Shown here piece after piece: positions 24,685-39,800 of a DNA stretch of 64,000 bases. Numbering within the stretch: position 1 is the first letter of the stretch; every line of letters begins with the position of its first letter. Position numbers and translations under genes: made by a program. Under the pieces are notes generated by a model. It saw nothing but the letters and a program-made list of their open reading frames with translations, was not told the origin of the DNA and searched no databases. This DNA comes from Spironucleus salmonicida (taxonomy: Eukaryota; Fornicata; Diplomonadida; Hexamitidae): NCBI GenBank assembly GCA_000497125.2, contig CM035320.1, positions 442,001-506,000 of the forward strand, in the 5' to 3' direction.

Positions 24685-25680
24685 TCACTGGTATTATAAT
24701 GGCGGATATCTGTTTACTTCAAAATCACCACTAAATTAATATGCACGATATATAAGACTGCCACGAGTCTACATTCGTCCTGCGTTACTTTATGCCTAGA
24801 GACTTAGCGCAAAAAGAATAAAAACGAAAACTAGTAAAAATAAGCCAAAACCTCCGATAAAGAGACCTAAAAACCACCATATTCTTATCGAAATTCCAGT
24901 GACACCGAATTCGAGCAGAGCAGTTTACGGGGCTTTTTGGGAATAAATTACCACTTCGATGGGAGAAATTCCTATGAAATTCGACGAAAATTCGAATGGA
25001 GAAGGGCTCAAATAGCGTCCTCTGCTATCAGGGGTAGCCAGAAATGCAATTTAAAACGGTTTCTGTACAAATTCTCCTACAGTTTTTAACTTAAAAATCG
25101 ACTTAATTTGCGGAATATTATTGCCGTATGATACTTCTACTTAGAATTCAGTTCCAGCAGCCACTTTAAAAGGTATTTAAAAATCCCCCAGTTTCCAAAA
25201 ATCGTTAATTAGCATTGGTGGGGACCCAATATTTGTCATAACTTGTGTGCCATCAGGATTGGTTTAAACGAGTTGTGTTTAGACGTTTAATGCATTAAAA
25301 TTCATGTCCGCTACTTCATTTCCAAATTTAAAAATTTTGAATATAATGTTCCGTAAATTGTATTATACCAATGAATTAAATTTTGGGTCTGAAAACGCAG
25401 TAATTAAAAATCCTATAGACAACATGAAAGTGGTGAATCCTAAAAGTAAAATACACAACAAAGGTGGTGAATCGTACCCAGTGAAAGGTTATTTTTATGA
25501 TTTTTTGATGGATTTTGGTTTCTGTCGTTTAGTTTATTTTTGCTTTGTAGGTTATTGCTGGTTTTACGAATTTTCTTGGTGAGTTGACTGTGATTTAGAT
25601 GTAGATAACGATACTGTGGATTCATGCGAGTTTTCTTAATCTTGTGGATCTGGTGTTTAATTATTATGCTCTGAGGACAT
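24685..25680 (-). CDS. Two-helix membrane protein with lumenal domain
   Basis: 331 residues, ATG at 25680, TGA at 24685-24687, about 15 TAA/TAG codons read as Gln. The first 65 residues are Ser/Gln/Lys-rich and disordered, presumably cytosolic. Helix 1 lies at about 67-92 (CILLLGFTTFMLSIGFLI), then a domain of about 165 residues with beta-type composition, helix 2 at about 259-288 (WWFLGLFIGGFGLFLLVF), then a short tail. Two helices flanking one lumenal or extracellular domain recalls several ER/Golgi and P4-ATPase-partner proteins, but no signature was found. It sits 51 bp below the TOR stop, on the same strand. Confidence 0.8.
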
Positions 25681-25731
25681 TTAATTATTGTAAAATATAA
25701 TATAATGTTTTATATATAATAATATAAAATT

Positions 25732-28700
25732 TCACCATTATGGAGCCCACCCCGCATAACTCTGGCATAGATTTTCTAAGTTCTCTGCAACAGTAATAAG
25801 TTTTACAGCATGCTGATCATCATCAGTGTAATTTCCCCATAATTCATATCCATTCATCTTCTTTGACATACCTTCAAGTTATTCCTATTCAATAAAGTCT
25901 CTAAATATTGTTAAAATGTATGATTAATTATGCTTCATTACATGTAGACATTTTGATAATACCGTTTTAAAATAACCTTATGTTCCGCATGCATCCAGAG
26001 CTTTTTCGAGTATTCTCGTTAATCTGAATGGAACTTTTTCTGGAAATTTTTCTCTTTTTTATGCAGCTTCGAAACAGTCGCCATAGTCTATATGTAATAC
26101 TCTTGAGCTCATATTATATAATAATATATTTCCAGGATGACGATCACCTAATCCAATTACATGCCCGATTGCACTCATAGCAGCTAATGTTGCAATAAAT
26201 GGACTTCTACGTTCGATAAAATTTTCACTACTACAAGATATTGCAAATAATTCTTTGCGTAAATCAGTAGAAGGACATGAAAGCTAAGAAAAGAGCATTG
26301 CATCGACTCGTTACGATAATGACAATATACTATAATTATCTGCCCTAAACATAATTTAATTCATTTCAGTAGATTCACTTACATTTTACGATTTTCTTTA
26401 TTTCTAAATGATATCAAGTAATGAGCAAGTTTTTGGAACCCAGAATATCAATCCAGATTGCGATGAAAGAGGAATAACTGGATAAAAATGTACGGTAATA
26501 TCAGTTGAAAATGCGATCCTTTCAGTCTAAAAAATACTATTAATAAACATTAAAAACTGCATAACACGTTCATCTTATCGTAGATCTTCTTTTCCTTTTA
26601 GTAAATAACAATAGACCTCTCCATCAGTGGCTTATATACCTAGCTTCCTAGGGCACTATTTTGATGGTATAATTAACAATTATGGTAAAAATCTTTCAAC
26701 TTTAATTGTATTAGATCCAAATAACATGAAATTAGGCTATTTAAGTTGGGATAAAAATGGAGAAATAGAATTAAGAGGTAAATTTTATTATTAAATTTAC
26801 TCTTGAAGCTCAGATGATATATCTATAAAGTGAGATATTAAATCATCTTTTATAGATGGGTTTAGGTTCAGTATAGATTATTTGAAAAAGTCCCATACTT
26901 TAATTAATTTAGGGTATATTAGTTAATTAAAACTGACTTCTAATGGTATTTAACTATTTAAGTTATACTCCTAAATCAGAATAGTAAATTGATCGAAAAA
27001 TTCAGATATTAAATTGGTATTTAGTAATGTAATAAAAGTTTAGCATTTATCATATGTTTTTTCAAATGTTGATTACGATACTTTATTGAGTTCTTATAAA
27101 GTTTGAAGTAAAGGTATAGCAATATCTTATGAGTTACGTATAATAATATCAATTATTTAGACAAGTTAGTTTTATATTATTATGTTATCAATATTAGCAT
27201 TACAATAAAGTAGTGTTAATGTTTCCTACGGGAACTTAATTCCTAGACTTAAAATAATTTGTTACAATTATTGATTGTATTTGAAATCATACTTGGTAGC
27301 ATATAATGTCAATTATGGAAGAATTGGTAGCCAATTTTCTATTTCTGTTTCTTACATACTTGTAAGTACTAGTTACTCAATTTCATCACAAAGTTAATAC
27401 TAAGATATAATATTTATTATCTATAATCCAGCTTAAATTCGTAAATTATCATTCTTTACAGCTTAAAATAAATATTAAATTGCTTTTTCTAAATATTTTT
27501 AATTACTTGTTTTAGAGATGACATTAGTTGATGATAAAGAAATTGAAGAAATAGATAAATCTAATGGTTCTTAATTGAATAATTAAAATGAAACCTCTGC
27601 AGCTCTAAATGCTAATAAATCACAATTTTAAGCTACCGCTGCTCCAGTCTCTAAAATTTATAATATTTCTTCATTGGATGACATATCACTAGTTATTTTA
27701 AAACATTATTTAGTTTAATTCCTTACAAGGATTTTAATTAAGGAAGATTTATCTGTAAAAGTTCGAGAACTATCAGATAATTAAGACAAAGTAGAAGAAT
27801 ACACATCGGAATCTGTTTATTCTGAAGTTATTGAGTTTGAATTTTAAGAATTATAAATACGGTATATATTATTTACCAAAGAATCATGAATATCATCGTC
27901 TTTAAGATGGGTTTACTATTATTCTAAAGTTTTGAGCATTTCAACAATCTTAAAATGTACTTTTTCTATTAATATATCTCCTTCTTTTAATTATAATGCC
28001 AATCGTGTAAGATGAACAAATCCAGCTACCTTATTTTCGATTTTATAGTCTTTAAATAAGAGTTTTGAATAACAATATATAACTTCTGAAGATTATATTT
28101 CTAATGGTGGGATAAGTATATCTAAATTATCTGAATTAATACTATATTATTTATTATTATTGTGATACATTCTAAACAAATTTTATGGTTTTTTGTTGAA
28201 TAAAGACTCAATCAGATTTCTTGCTAAATAAATTCTTCCTGATTTGAGAGCTTAATTTGCAAAACTAACATAAGCTGAATAATCTTAATGCACAGGTATA
28301 ATCAATTTTCTAATTCTAACAAGTGAGATCCAAAACTCTATGTCCTATCTAATGTTAGCTAATCTTCTACTCCACAGTAGTTATAAATGCTTAATTCTTT
28401 TGTTGTTTTCCTTTTCTATTATTATACGTGAGGTTTCATCTGTAACTTTTTCTAATGATTATTTCTAAGCTACCAAAAAACTGTTCGCTTCCTATAATTC
28501 AATAACCTACTAAAAGTCGATTAATTACTCATATGCACGATCATAATTTTCTTAGATACTAGTTTGTATTTATTTAGCTAATATATGTTTAAGATAAACT
28601 ATTTTTTCTAATGCATCTGTATATTTATTTGTTTTAGTGCTGATAATAATCTAAAATAACAATTTGCTAGATTCTTATTTGCCTGGGATTTTTTCTACCC

Positions 28701-31700
28701 ATTAACTGGCCTCGTCATAATTAGAATCTATTAATGCTTCTACTGCATACTTTGCTATTTAAATATTAAATTTTTCTACATATTATTGTTTTTTATAAGG
28801 CTCTAAATATGATAACGATTCCGTAATATCTTTAAAAGCCTATATATCTGTCAATAATTAATTATAATTGCCAAGACTAAATTACGCTGAAATTTTACTT
28901 AAAGAAATAGCATAGTATTCTCGATAGGAATCCTTAAGTTGCTAAATTAATTTTGGATTACGTTAGATTGATTAGGGAGTCTCTTAAATTAAAAATGTTT
29001 CAATAACAAGTTATTATTACGTATATAATTAAATTGCTTAATTATAATCAAATGATGCTTCAAACCATGCAGGTTTTGGGTTAAAAATTTAAATAAAAAG
29101 TGGTTTTAATTTAGTTAAAATATATGCTAAGATACACTCTGCAATTTTATCTTTTTAATCAAAAGTTAGTTCAGTAAACTAGATAAAAAATTCTGTAAAT
29201 TATAGTTAGATAGTTTGAATAACAGTATTTGCAGTTATAACAGTATCTTATAAAAACATGTTTTCTAGATATATTTAGTTACCTGTAATTATTTAAAATT
29301 AAATTTAAAACCCTTATAAGTCATATTTTTCAATATTCTGCATTATTGTTTCATAAGATGAAGTAAATGGTAATTTAGAAAAATATTTTATATATTTTTT
29401 CGCTAATAATCCTAATGTGAGTAAAAATTATTTATCTAGTTTGATTTATTCAATTTTTAATAAACTTTTTGCCGAATCAACAAAATATAAGCGTTTATAT
29501 GTTTTAAAAAGCATATCTACGTATTAGGCACTACTTTAATCATACAATACTTCTCTGATTCTTAAACTTCTATTATAAGCTTAATATTTGTCACTTAATT
29601 CAGCAATGGTGTCATAATTCATTAAATAACTAATATCTACAGAATTTCTATTCAAAAAATCAATCATATTAATAAAATATAACTAAATATTAAATGGTAC
29701 TGTATTTGAAAATATTTTTTTAGTAACATTTGATATCAAACTTAAATATGTTATTCTTTTCTACTCATTTTATAGTAATTCAAATATAGAGAAATTAATT
29801 AAGGTCTATTAGTTCATTACACTAAGGCTAGCTAGATTAAAACAGGATGCTATAAATTTATTCGCAGACTGTTTTATTAGGTTAGCAATAAAAATAGAAA
29901 ACCATTAGTTCCATTCTTCTGTATTATTACAATTTGGAGATTTCCAAATATCTGTATCAGCTTTTAATACAAGACTTTCTTACTTAATAGAAACTAATGC
30001 AGCTCCAAACAAATATGGTTAGTTTAGTGTTAATGATAATGGTGTTTAATTTTCTGAAATCTATTTCGCTAAATATTCAACATTAGTAAAATCTAACTTA
30101 ATATCAGGATAATTTAAATAAATTGGTTCTATGCATTGATTATTAATAGAATTAAAACAACCCAGGAGATAATATTTATTCAATATAAACCCTCTTTCAT
30201 CCAATAATTTAACGGCTAATAGTAAATTCTATAAGTATGGTGGAGTCTATTCAAATAATTTACGCTTTTATATCAAAAAGTATAACAACTTTGTATCAAA
30301 AATACAACAAATTGCAATAAAATAAAAATTTTTAGTGTCAGTATTATAAAATTTTAATAAGTATTAGTAAATAATATTACTAAACTATTTCCCAGCTTTG
30401 AAATAGCAAAATATACGCATAACAACATCTAAAGCCTTTTCAACATATATAGTATCTTAAAAATATTATGTTGACTTCAATATTTATGGAATTAATAAAT
30501 GAATTTCTGATTCAATTTGCTTTTTTAAGACTAATATGGTAGTTAAAGTCCTTTTTGCCAATTCCATACTTGAATCTTTTTCAAAATTTTAAAATACAAA
30601 CTAAAAAATATCTTATTTATAAGCCAATGTCGTTGAGTCTAAAATATAAGTGATTTACTCGATAAGACTTAACAAATTCGATTTGAGATTTTTATTGGAC
30701 ATTAATTTTAATATTGCTTCTATAATTATTTATTACATGAAAGGAAGAATATAAGAAATATATTACACTATATGAGTTAAGTTCTAAATGACAATCAATT
30801 AGAAATAAAAATCATCAGATGATTTTAAAAACTCACAAATTCTTGTAACATGTCTAAGGACATCAAACTTAAGCTATTTCTCGGAACTATGTAGTAAAAT
30901 ATTCTTAAATGCAACTATAGAACTAATTCGTGCGTTTGAAATTTCGCATTTCATACTCCAGAATATACAATTTAGAATTTCTGAAGTAATATTGTCATGA
31001 TGAAAATTAAGATCAGATTGTTTATACAATACAGAGCTCATATCTGTAATTCTTTGGTTAACTTGGTCAAAAATAACAATTCCATGTGAGTCAATAGCTG
31101 TTACTTTTCTTTGTTAATTGATATGTTTAACCAGTATCATATTGTTATAGGTTTGGCTATTTTATAAGAATGTATTAGTACATTCCTTTTCAATTTTTGA
31201 TAAATCGATTTCACTATTTATTGGGCCTAGAATCACCAAAGCTTTAGTAGCCTCAAGATAGATCTCATTATTCTTTTTATTTTTTATAAAATAAATTAAT
31301 CTGGGAAACAGTTAAGGAACAAGAAGATAATATAAAATTGATGATGCTTATGATCTTACTATTTCATGCAAAGCTAAAAGAACTGCTTTAATTATCTTAT
31401 CGCTATCATTCATAATTAAATATGTAAGTTACTCCATAAATCCTTCTAAGTAATCTCTAATATCAATTTATAGAAATTTGAAGAATCCACTAAAACCTGT
31501 TATCACTTGTACAATACTTTCTTCGTTCCATAAATTAAATTTAACTTTACTAAATATCTTAGCTATTATAGGCTGGTGAACTAGAAATACGTCATGCGCA
31601 TCATTAAGACACCTTGAAATGAATTTAATCTTACCTATATCAGGGTTAATATTTTAGAGCCCATTTAAGCAGAAAAAGAAATGCTCTCTAAGAACTTAAG

Positions 31701-33411
31701 ACTTGAGACCAGTAATATCGTATTTAAATAACTTACTTAGTAAAATAACTGTTTTAATTTAAATTTCGATATCAGTCGCATAAATTAGTGCGGTTATTTA
31801 ATCTAAAAAATTTTCATAAAGCATTAAATGTATAATATCATTTTAAGTTAAAATCGTTAGCGATAACTATGTATTATTATTACATTTTTCACCACAGATT
31901 TAATCAATAATCCGCGATAGTATATTTTGTGTAAGTACAACATTATCCAAAGTTTTAATAGACTTAATTAATACTAAATAACATATCATACGAACTTCAT
32001 CTGTTTCATGGTAACACATATTTAAGAAATTTTCTGATAAAAATTATTATATATTTTCGTAATAAAAATCACATGAATAAAAGAAGTTTAAATAAAATTA
32101 CAATGGCTATGTGAGAACAACACTTTATTTTAAGGGCTAGATATCGATAATTTTATTATTATTTATTTGGTATAAATTATTAGTTAGATATATCGATATT
32201 TTTTAAAATAAATAGTTTCTAACTGTTTAGTTAATTTAAGTTATTTTTAGCAGATTATCAATAATTTCTACGAGCTATTAAGTGATATCTGGTTTAATTA
32301 TAAACTTCTCGACGATTAATTAAATATTTTAAATAACCGACTTTTCAAAATATTTAATTGTAAAATTAAGACCCTATAGCAAATCTGGAGTTGAATTACT
32401 GGATTCATTTTATAAAAGCTTAAGATATATTTCATAAATTTTATTGATATGGTTAAAAATATTAATATCATCAGAAAACTTAAAAAATTTATTAACTATA
32501 GTAAAAAATTAAATTTTATCAACCTTCTCATAAAGCAAGAACATAATACTATCAAATAATACAATATCAATATTTCCTGGGTAATAATTTATAAGCAACG
32601 GGAAAATATTAAAATCAAAATCTTTTTCATTCGCTTTTTATATAAATATATTGATAGTTGATTATATATTGTGCTTAACTAATTTTGAAAATGCAGAATG
32701 CAGCTAATTTTAATATTTCTCTAACAAAAATTTAAATAAATGCGATACTTTTTTCTTAATTTAAATATCTTTAATTACTAAATCATAACATTTTTAACTT
32801 AAAATAGTTGATATTTGATAAAATGAAGTAAAAGATTTATTATTTGTATTAATTTTATATATAGATTCTACAACCCAGTCATTTTATGAAATAATTTCAG
32901 AATAAACGGAATCTTTAATTAGAAATAAAGTTTCTAGCTGTTCTAAGCCATAGATTTTATCCTTTTTTGACTATATATTTGTAAATGCTACTTCAAATAA
33001 TTAATTTTATTCATCAAAACAAAAATAGACCTAGAGAATTAACTAAAAAACAGCATTTTGAACTGATTTATATTTAGAATTAAACTACCCTACTAATATT
33101 TTTGTGGTCTGATCAAAAGAAAAGTTTGTTAATAAAAACTACTCAATAAATTTTAGAACTGCTCTAATTTAGCCTTCTAGGTTATCTTAAATACTAGACT
33201 AAAAAATAATTTTTAGTTATTTCATATAATTCTATTTTTAGTCAAAAAGCATATCATCAAATATTTATTGTTCTTCAATAAGATAATCTGAAATAAGTTG
33301 TTCGTTCTTCTATTATATAAGTGTGGCTACATGATGAAAAACTTATTATGCTCTCATTATTAATAATAAATCATCTTATATTATACATAAAATAGGTATA
33401 TTTCTTAACAT
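25732..33411 (-). CDS. TOR: TOR serine/threonine kinase (PIKK family)
   Basis: Catalytic subunit of the TOR complexes, which link nutrients to growth. 2,559 residues, close to the 2,549 of human mTOR; ATG at 33411, upstream TGA at 33646, stop at 25732-25734. No TGA lies in frame over 7.7 kb. The N-terminal 1,200 residues are HEAT-like helices. The FAT domain is recognisable, for example IENWLPILPQLT and VSFNQL match the mTOR pattern. The kinase shows PSKQCPRKL, LLKGKEDLRQDERVMQF, GLGDRHPGN (catalytic Asp about residue 2423) and HIDYGDCFEAA (metal-binding Asp about 2442, Tyr where mTOR has Phe), then REKFPEKVPFRLTR. The FATC end reads LCQSYAGWAPQW, with the penultimate Gln spelled TAA. The rapamycin-binding (FRB) segment is strongly diverged. 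TOR is preferred over ATM/ATR because of the REKFPEKVPFRLTR segment. Confidence 0.95.
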
Positions 33412-33837
33412 AAGTTCAGTACATTATATCAATATTATATGGTACAGATAATATATAATTATGTAAAAATAGATCAGTAAGATTTTATAATGATAGAATA
33501 TGTTAGATATCTAATACTAATTATTAATAAAGTATGATGTTATTTATTATTTAGTCAATTTCTACGTTATATATTGTTAATAATTTGGTTTTATCACAGT
33601 ATCTAAGTACTTGATTTTTGTAGCTTTTACTATTTGCAGATTTTATCAATGTAATATGTGAATAACATAGTATTCAATAAGTATCAATTAGTAGTAATAC
33701 AGTAGGGAATGGTGTTTAAATCCTCATAAATTGAATACTTTATAGATATTATTTTCAATAATTCTGCAACTTTTAGTTTAAATAAAATCACTAATTTTTA
33801 TCTCCGTAAAAATTATATTTCGTATAAATTCATTAAA
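33412..33837. other. AT-rich intergenic stretch
   Basis: 426 bp between the TOR start and the end of the next minus-strand gene. Presumably holds the TOR promoter; no motif stands out. Confidence 0.5.
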
Positions 33838-36800
33838 TCACCAAACTAATTCTTCATCTTCTTCATCTAAAAGATCTTTTAACTTCTACCTAATTTGGTC
33901 AAAAGTTAATTTAGGACCCTCTTCTGGCACACTTTCGTAAGCCTCATCGTTGGCAATAACCAGTTATTATATTGTATCCATTCTAATGGGACGTGTTTCA
34001 CATACAACATTAACATCCTTATTACAAGTGACAACTTTTTTCAATGAGGAACCTTAGAATAATGGTTAGTTAACTGAATTTTATCTAAGTATATTATTTG
34101 GTTTAGAGAAACTACGAAATGATTCTAAATTATTCACAAATAATAGTTCTTTAGTTTACGAGCGTTTCAGTTCATCATATAACTTAAGGGCTTTCATATT
34201 TTCTATAGGGTTAATTTTACTTTATTAATGTTATTAAGTCGCATTAACAAATTATTTTCGATAATTTATGTATGATTTTATTAATGGTTTTACACCTGTT
34301 GTAATCTTTTCGTCTTGCTTCAGAATATCATTAGATTAGGAATACCATAAAGATGTATGCGTTGTGAAATAAATTAATGCAAAAAGTAAGATTACAAGCG
34401 AAATTATATTCAGAATAATACCTAAATATGATTCTTCATAATGATTTTTAGAAGCTTAATAATAACTCCCAACGGAAGTAATAAAAATTGCCCAAATTGC
34501 AGATGAAATAAGGTTTATGGAAAATTCCACAGCAGAAAGATGCATCATTACGATGATATTAATGACATTAAAAATCAGCTGAGTAATAACACTAAATGTG
34601 AAAATTTTATAGTCTAGGATTGCATCTATCATTTAAGATGGATTGATGCATCCAACAAATGCATTTACAAGTAAAGCAGAAATTGCTAGTCTATTAATAG
34701 AACCCATCTCACCATATTTTAGTAAAATTATTTCATAAAGGTAAAACTTTACACCTATAATAACTATAGCAATACCTATCAATACTTATCCATATATAAC
34801 TGATCCTGGAGAAGCTTCTGATATGTATCCATGAGTTTGAAAAGCAGTAATAGCATTCAAAAATTATAATAAAAGGGGTAGAGCGATACCAACAAAAATT
34901 GATATCTTTTATTACTTTGTAAATTTCATAGCCCCAAAAAATACTGTCAAAAATAGCGTCACCGGAGGACCAGCTAACTTATATGTCTCTTCGCCAAAGT
35001 TTTATAAAAATTCTGGAACACCATCGAATTAGATATAGTTAAAGCATAAATCTAATAAAGATATAAGAGCAAATAAAAAATAATGTGAAGTCTTATTAAA
35101 AAAGAATACATTTTTATTTGGAATATCTGAAAAGAAGAATATGATTAAAATAGGGATCATTGAGACTATATTTACAGCATTTTACATGCCAAAATTGTTG
35201 ATATAAACGTCTTAAATTGCGATAATAACTGAAAGAATTTATGCTAAAATGAAAAATGTTAATCTGCTGCTCAGCCTTTTTATAATTTTTTTCGATTTTA
35301 CTAATATTATTTATTTTTTATGTTTGCTTAATTTGAAATATAGAATAATTAAAACAATAATTATTAGTAAAATTAAAATTGATGATATGCTCCAGAGTAT
35401 TGAATCTATCTTGTTAGATGATACTTTAACACAAAGATTATCCACAAGTAAATAATCCTTAAAACATTACCTACAAATTAATTAATTTAGTTAGTTGATA
35501 TAACATAAGCCCGATATGCTATATTAAATAGGGCAACAACATTGATTAAAAGATTCAACAATGCAATCACAGTCTATATTGCTATCAGAACATTTATCAC
35601 ATTCGGCACCAGACCAGTTTGCCTAACAACTTTCACAAAATATATTTTCGCCAGAAGCATAACAATTACCACGCATTTTATTATTTTCTGGAGGAATAGG
35701 TATCCAACATGATCCATCATGCAGTAAAAAATTTTATTAACATTTCGTACAATCATTGGATTATATAATATGAATAAGGCAGCTCTCATCTGTACATATT
35801 ACTGAATCTCCCTATATATAACACTCTCCTTTATTTACTTCTGAGTGTAGATAGCAGTTAGGTTTTTAGCTATTAAGAGAGCATTCTATACAATTGAATG
35901 ATTATAGATGCACCTCACATTCTTTACAATATTTTTCTCCAATTCCAATTTCACCACAGCCTGAGTCATCGATATTTATACAATACGACCCAAAAAGTGT
36001 GTACCCATTGACACAAGTTCGGCACTGAGTATCAACATCATATCCTTTTTCGCACGACAAACAGAAAATTATATCACCTTAGTAATAACAATCTCCATTT
36101 ATACAGCTTACACATGAAGCTATACATTTATTAGGCCCAATCAAAATTAATTTGTCTGGTGGTAGCAAACTTGAGTTTATATAACCAGTAGAACATACTG
36201 CACAAGTTAAAGTAGATGGGTCAATCTCATAACCTGGTGAACATTCTTTACATAATGGAGGCTAATAATTATACTTACATTCTTCACAAAATTTATCGAA
36301 TTCATTTAATGTATTTTTATAGCAAGTACCAGTATTTATTGAATCATCTTTAATAAAACATTAATCATCTTTAATTATCCCAATACAAGAATTACATTAT
36401 TTTTCAAAAAAACCAGGATAGCAAATGCATATTACTTCATCATTCTTAATATAACAATCACCTCGGGGATTTTCTGTTAACTCATAGCATTTTTAATCAA
36501 TTAAAATAAATCCGTTATAACAATCTTGACAAATATATGATTTATCAGTAAGATAACAAGTACCTTAACACACAGGATTTACACAAATTTCGAGACACGT
36601 ATTTCCAACTAAAACTTTACCAGTTATACAAGAAATACAACTTAGCGTACCATCATTAAGTAGATAACAAGAATCTTCTGTTATTTACTCCTAACATTTA
36701 TCCAAGGCTAGAATAAACCCGTTTAAACAGTTATTACATTATGTCCCAGCTCTATTATCATAACATCTTGCGCATATCACACTGTTAACGTCGATATAAA

Positions 36801-39800
36801 AGCATTCACCATAAATACAAGTGTCACATTTTTTATAACAACCATCAAATGCAAAGAAATATCCGTTAGTATTATCACACTCCTTACATGAATCACCAAT
36901 ATAACCTGTAAAACACATATCAAAACAGAGTTCTACACCACCTTAAATCACACAATCATTACCATTGCATAACTCACATTTTTATAAGCATTATTTATTT
37001 TCAAATATAAACCCTTCTTAGCATTCGAGGCAATCTTGACCCATATAATTATCAAAGCATACAATACACGATATATCACCATCTTTTGTATAAAAACATT
37101 ATCCATTACAATCTGCACACTCTAATTAGCACAAATTATTAAAAAATATTGCGCCCTTCTGACAAGAATCGCAAGAAGGCCCTTAAAAGAACTCATTGCA
37201 CAAACAGGTTTAATCTTCTTAACAGTCACCATACTAGCAATTCTCTTTCGAGCATGCCGCCAAACATTAGTTATTATACAAAATATATTTTTCTACGCAA
37301 CTTATGCATTTTACCGCTCCCTCAAAGTTGAAACAAACCCCAAAATAAGTATCCTAATTAAGCTTCTAATAACAATTAAAATTGTAATATTAATAGTCAG
37401 CTGAGCAGATATTGCACTTGCTACCAGAAACACCCACATTGCATGATTTGCACGAAAATGCGCATAGAGCTGGGTCCTTGCTGGAACAACTGTTCAGGAA
37501 GTAGCAGATCCCTGTTTTGCAATTATTGCATATGCTAAAGCACAAATTTTCAATTTTGATGAAGTTAGTTCTACAGTCTACGCACAGCGGCGGCGCCCTA
37601 TTATTGATACAAGAAGAGCATTGGTATTCCACTAACTGCGCGTTTAAATACACGCAGGTGCTTCCATATTAGCAGTTTCCCTTCGTGCACTCCTTCTGGC
37701 ACTTTATATCATTTCCGATACAGAATTGACAGCTTAACCCGCTGAGGGGCATCTGGCATATGCAGCTCCCGCTGTTGCACGTTTAGCCGTTGCAGGTCCT
37801 GTCGCTGTCGCACGCAAAACCACTGCAGAGCTCGTTTTCAGTGAAATATCCGTCCTAGCATACGCAGAAGTTGTCCGCTTCGACACCGTTTTTACACGTT
37901 GTTTTCTGGTCTCCTTCGCAGCCTGGCAGGGCGTTCAGCTTAGGAGCTGCGCAGGATCCTCCCTTGCAGCTACCGCAGAAGTTACTCTCGCATGTGGGGC
38001 CGTAATTTCCGGGTAGGCAGCTGCAACCAGATTTCGTAGTGCAGGATCCTCCATTTTTGCAAAATCCAGGCTGACAATTGTAGCTTGTGCATATAGATCC
38101 CCCAATGCCAATATTGCAACTGGTGCTATTTCCATCAAAAATGGACGAACCATTGTTGAAGTAGATTTTAAACTAATTTAATAGAAAAATCGTTCCGTTT
38201 AATGTCTATGAAAACGGAAATATGGGAGTTTCTCTAGTCTATAGAGTGTTTTTGGTCTAAGATGTAAATAGATTTTTCAAGAAAACGAAGCCCTAGCTAA
38301 GTGTTGGATTGGTTACCCAATGTCCAGTAAGAACCAATGCATACGCTAAATTGCCAGTTTTCAAAACATCGGCATCGACTACCTCTTTGCCTTTAAGCAC
38401 GCCTTCTAGGATTGCTGAATCAACAATTAATGAATTTGAGAAGGTTTCGTAATATTAAACGTCTTTTTAGCATTTTTAATATAAAGTTAACTCAACAAAG
38501 TAGAGAACCTCGGTTTCTAGAATTTAGCTTCCTAAAATATTGCAAATCGCTGTGTTTACTGCATTATAATAAATATTTAGTAATATATGTTGTAACTTAC
38601 ACTTGAATATGATTGAGGAAATACCTTAAATACTTGAGATATCATCCAGATTTAATTCACCATAAATATTTATGGAATCTAAAGTAGTTCCGTTTACCTA
38701 TTATGAGATACCATGATAATCTAGTAGTTAAGGCTACGAAAATAACATGATTTATAAAACTATATTTGTACACATATTATCGACTATAGTTTAGCCTAAC
38801 CCACCAAATATATTATCGTATTTAGAATCTTAATTACCAAATGTGCATTATAATCGGATTGATAAATTAGTAATTTATGATGATATAGAGCTATTAAATA
38901 GACCAAATATTTGAAATTAGTTATTAATATTTTCAACATCATATATTTAAACAATAACAGCGTTTTATACTTTCATGTATACCGCTTTTTCTGCTAACCC
39001 ATAATGATATTAATACCCTAAATATATATTTGCATTACTTTCAAACATCATATAAAAATTAATAAATGTAACTTTATCAAGTATCTCAACAGTATTAAAG
39101 ATTTAGTTATCTAGCTCTTCAGCCTCTTAAATAATTTAAATTGATACATTTTTAAATTCTTAGTTTTAAATGCTTTTCCCTAAAGTGTTAACGATTAATT
39201 TGGAACGCTAGTCAAATATATTTATCCTGATGGAAATATCACTAATATCTAAATTCTAATTTTACGATTAATAGAGCTAAATTACATTGTTATCTTAAAT
39301 TCCTCCTATATCGACATTAAGCTAAAAATAAATATGCTTTAAATTTGCACCTAACTTTTGAGTTAATCCAGATATAGTAAACTATTTTATATTTTATGAA
39401 GCATGCATTGATAATTAAATTTAACTAATATCTCCTGAAGATTCTATAGATAACCCAGTCGTAAACTAAACCTCGGTAATGTTCTAGTAAATAATTATAT
39501 TTTTAATAGTGCCTGTACTCTTGAATGCAAGGCCAGAAATATTATAGCATTAAATGAGGGTTTGTGTGATAAATATATGGTTGGCATTACCTAAATTAAA
39601 AAAATTAGTTAAAGTTTGGAGATTATACAAAATTTCTGTAATATTCAGGTTTGTGAATGTTGACTTAGGAGTATCAATTGCTAACATGAACTAAGAATCA
39701 ACGAATGTATTAAAAAAAGCATGAATAAAGAAGAATGAGTTTTTAATATCTGAATTTGTAAAACTTTTAAAAAATGATACATTTATGTTCATGGAGGTTT

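Noticed and set aside
27518-27889. Plus-strand open frame of 123 codons with good-looking acidic composition
   Set aside because: It lies antisense to the FAT region of TOR, whose minus-strand translation matches mTOR on both sides and through this stretch. With one stop codon, long chance frames are common.
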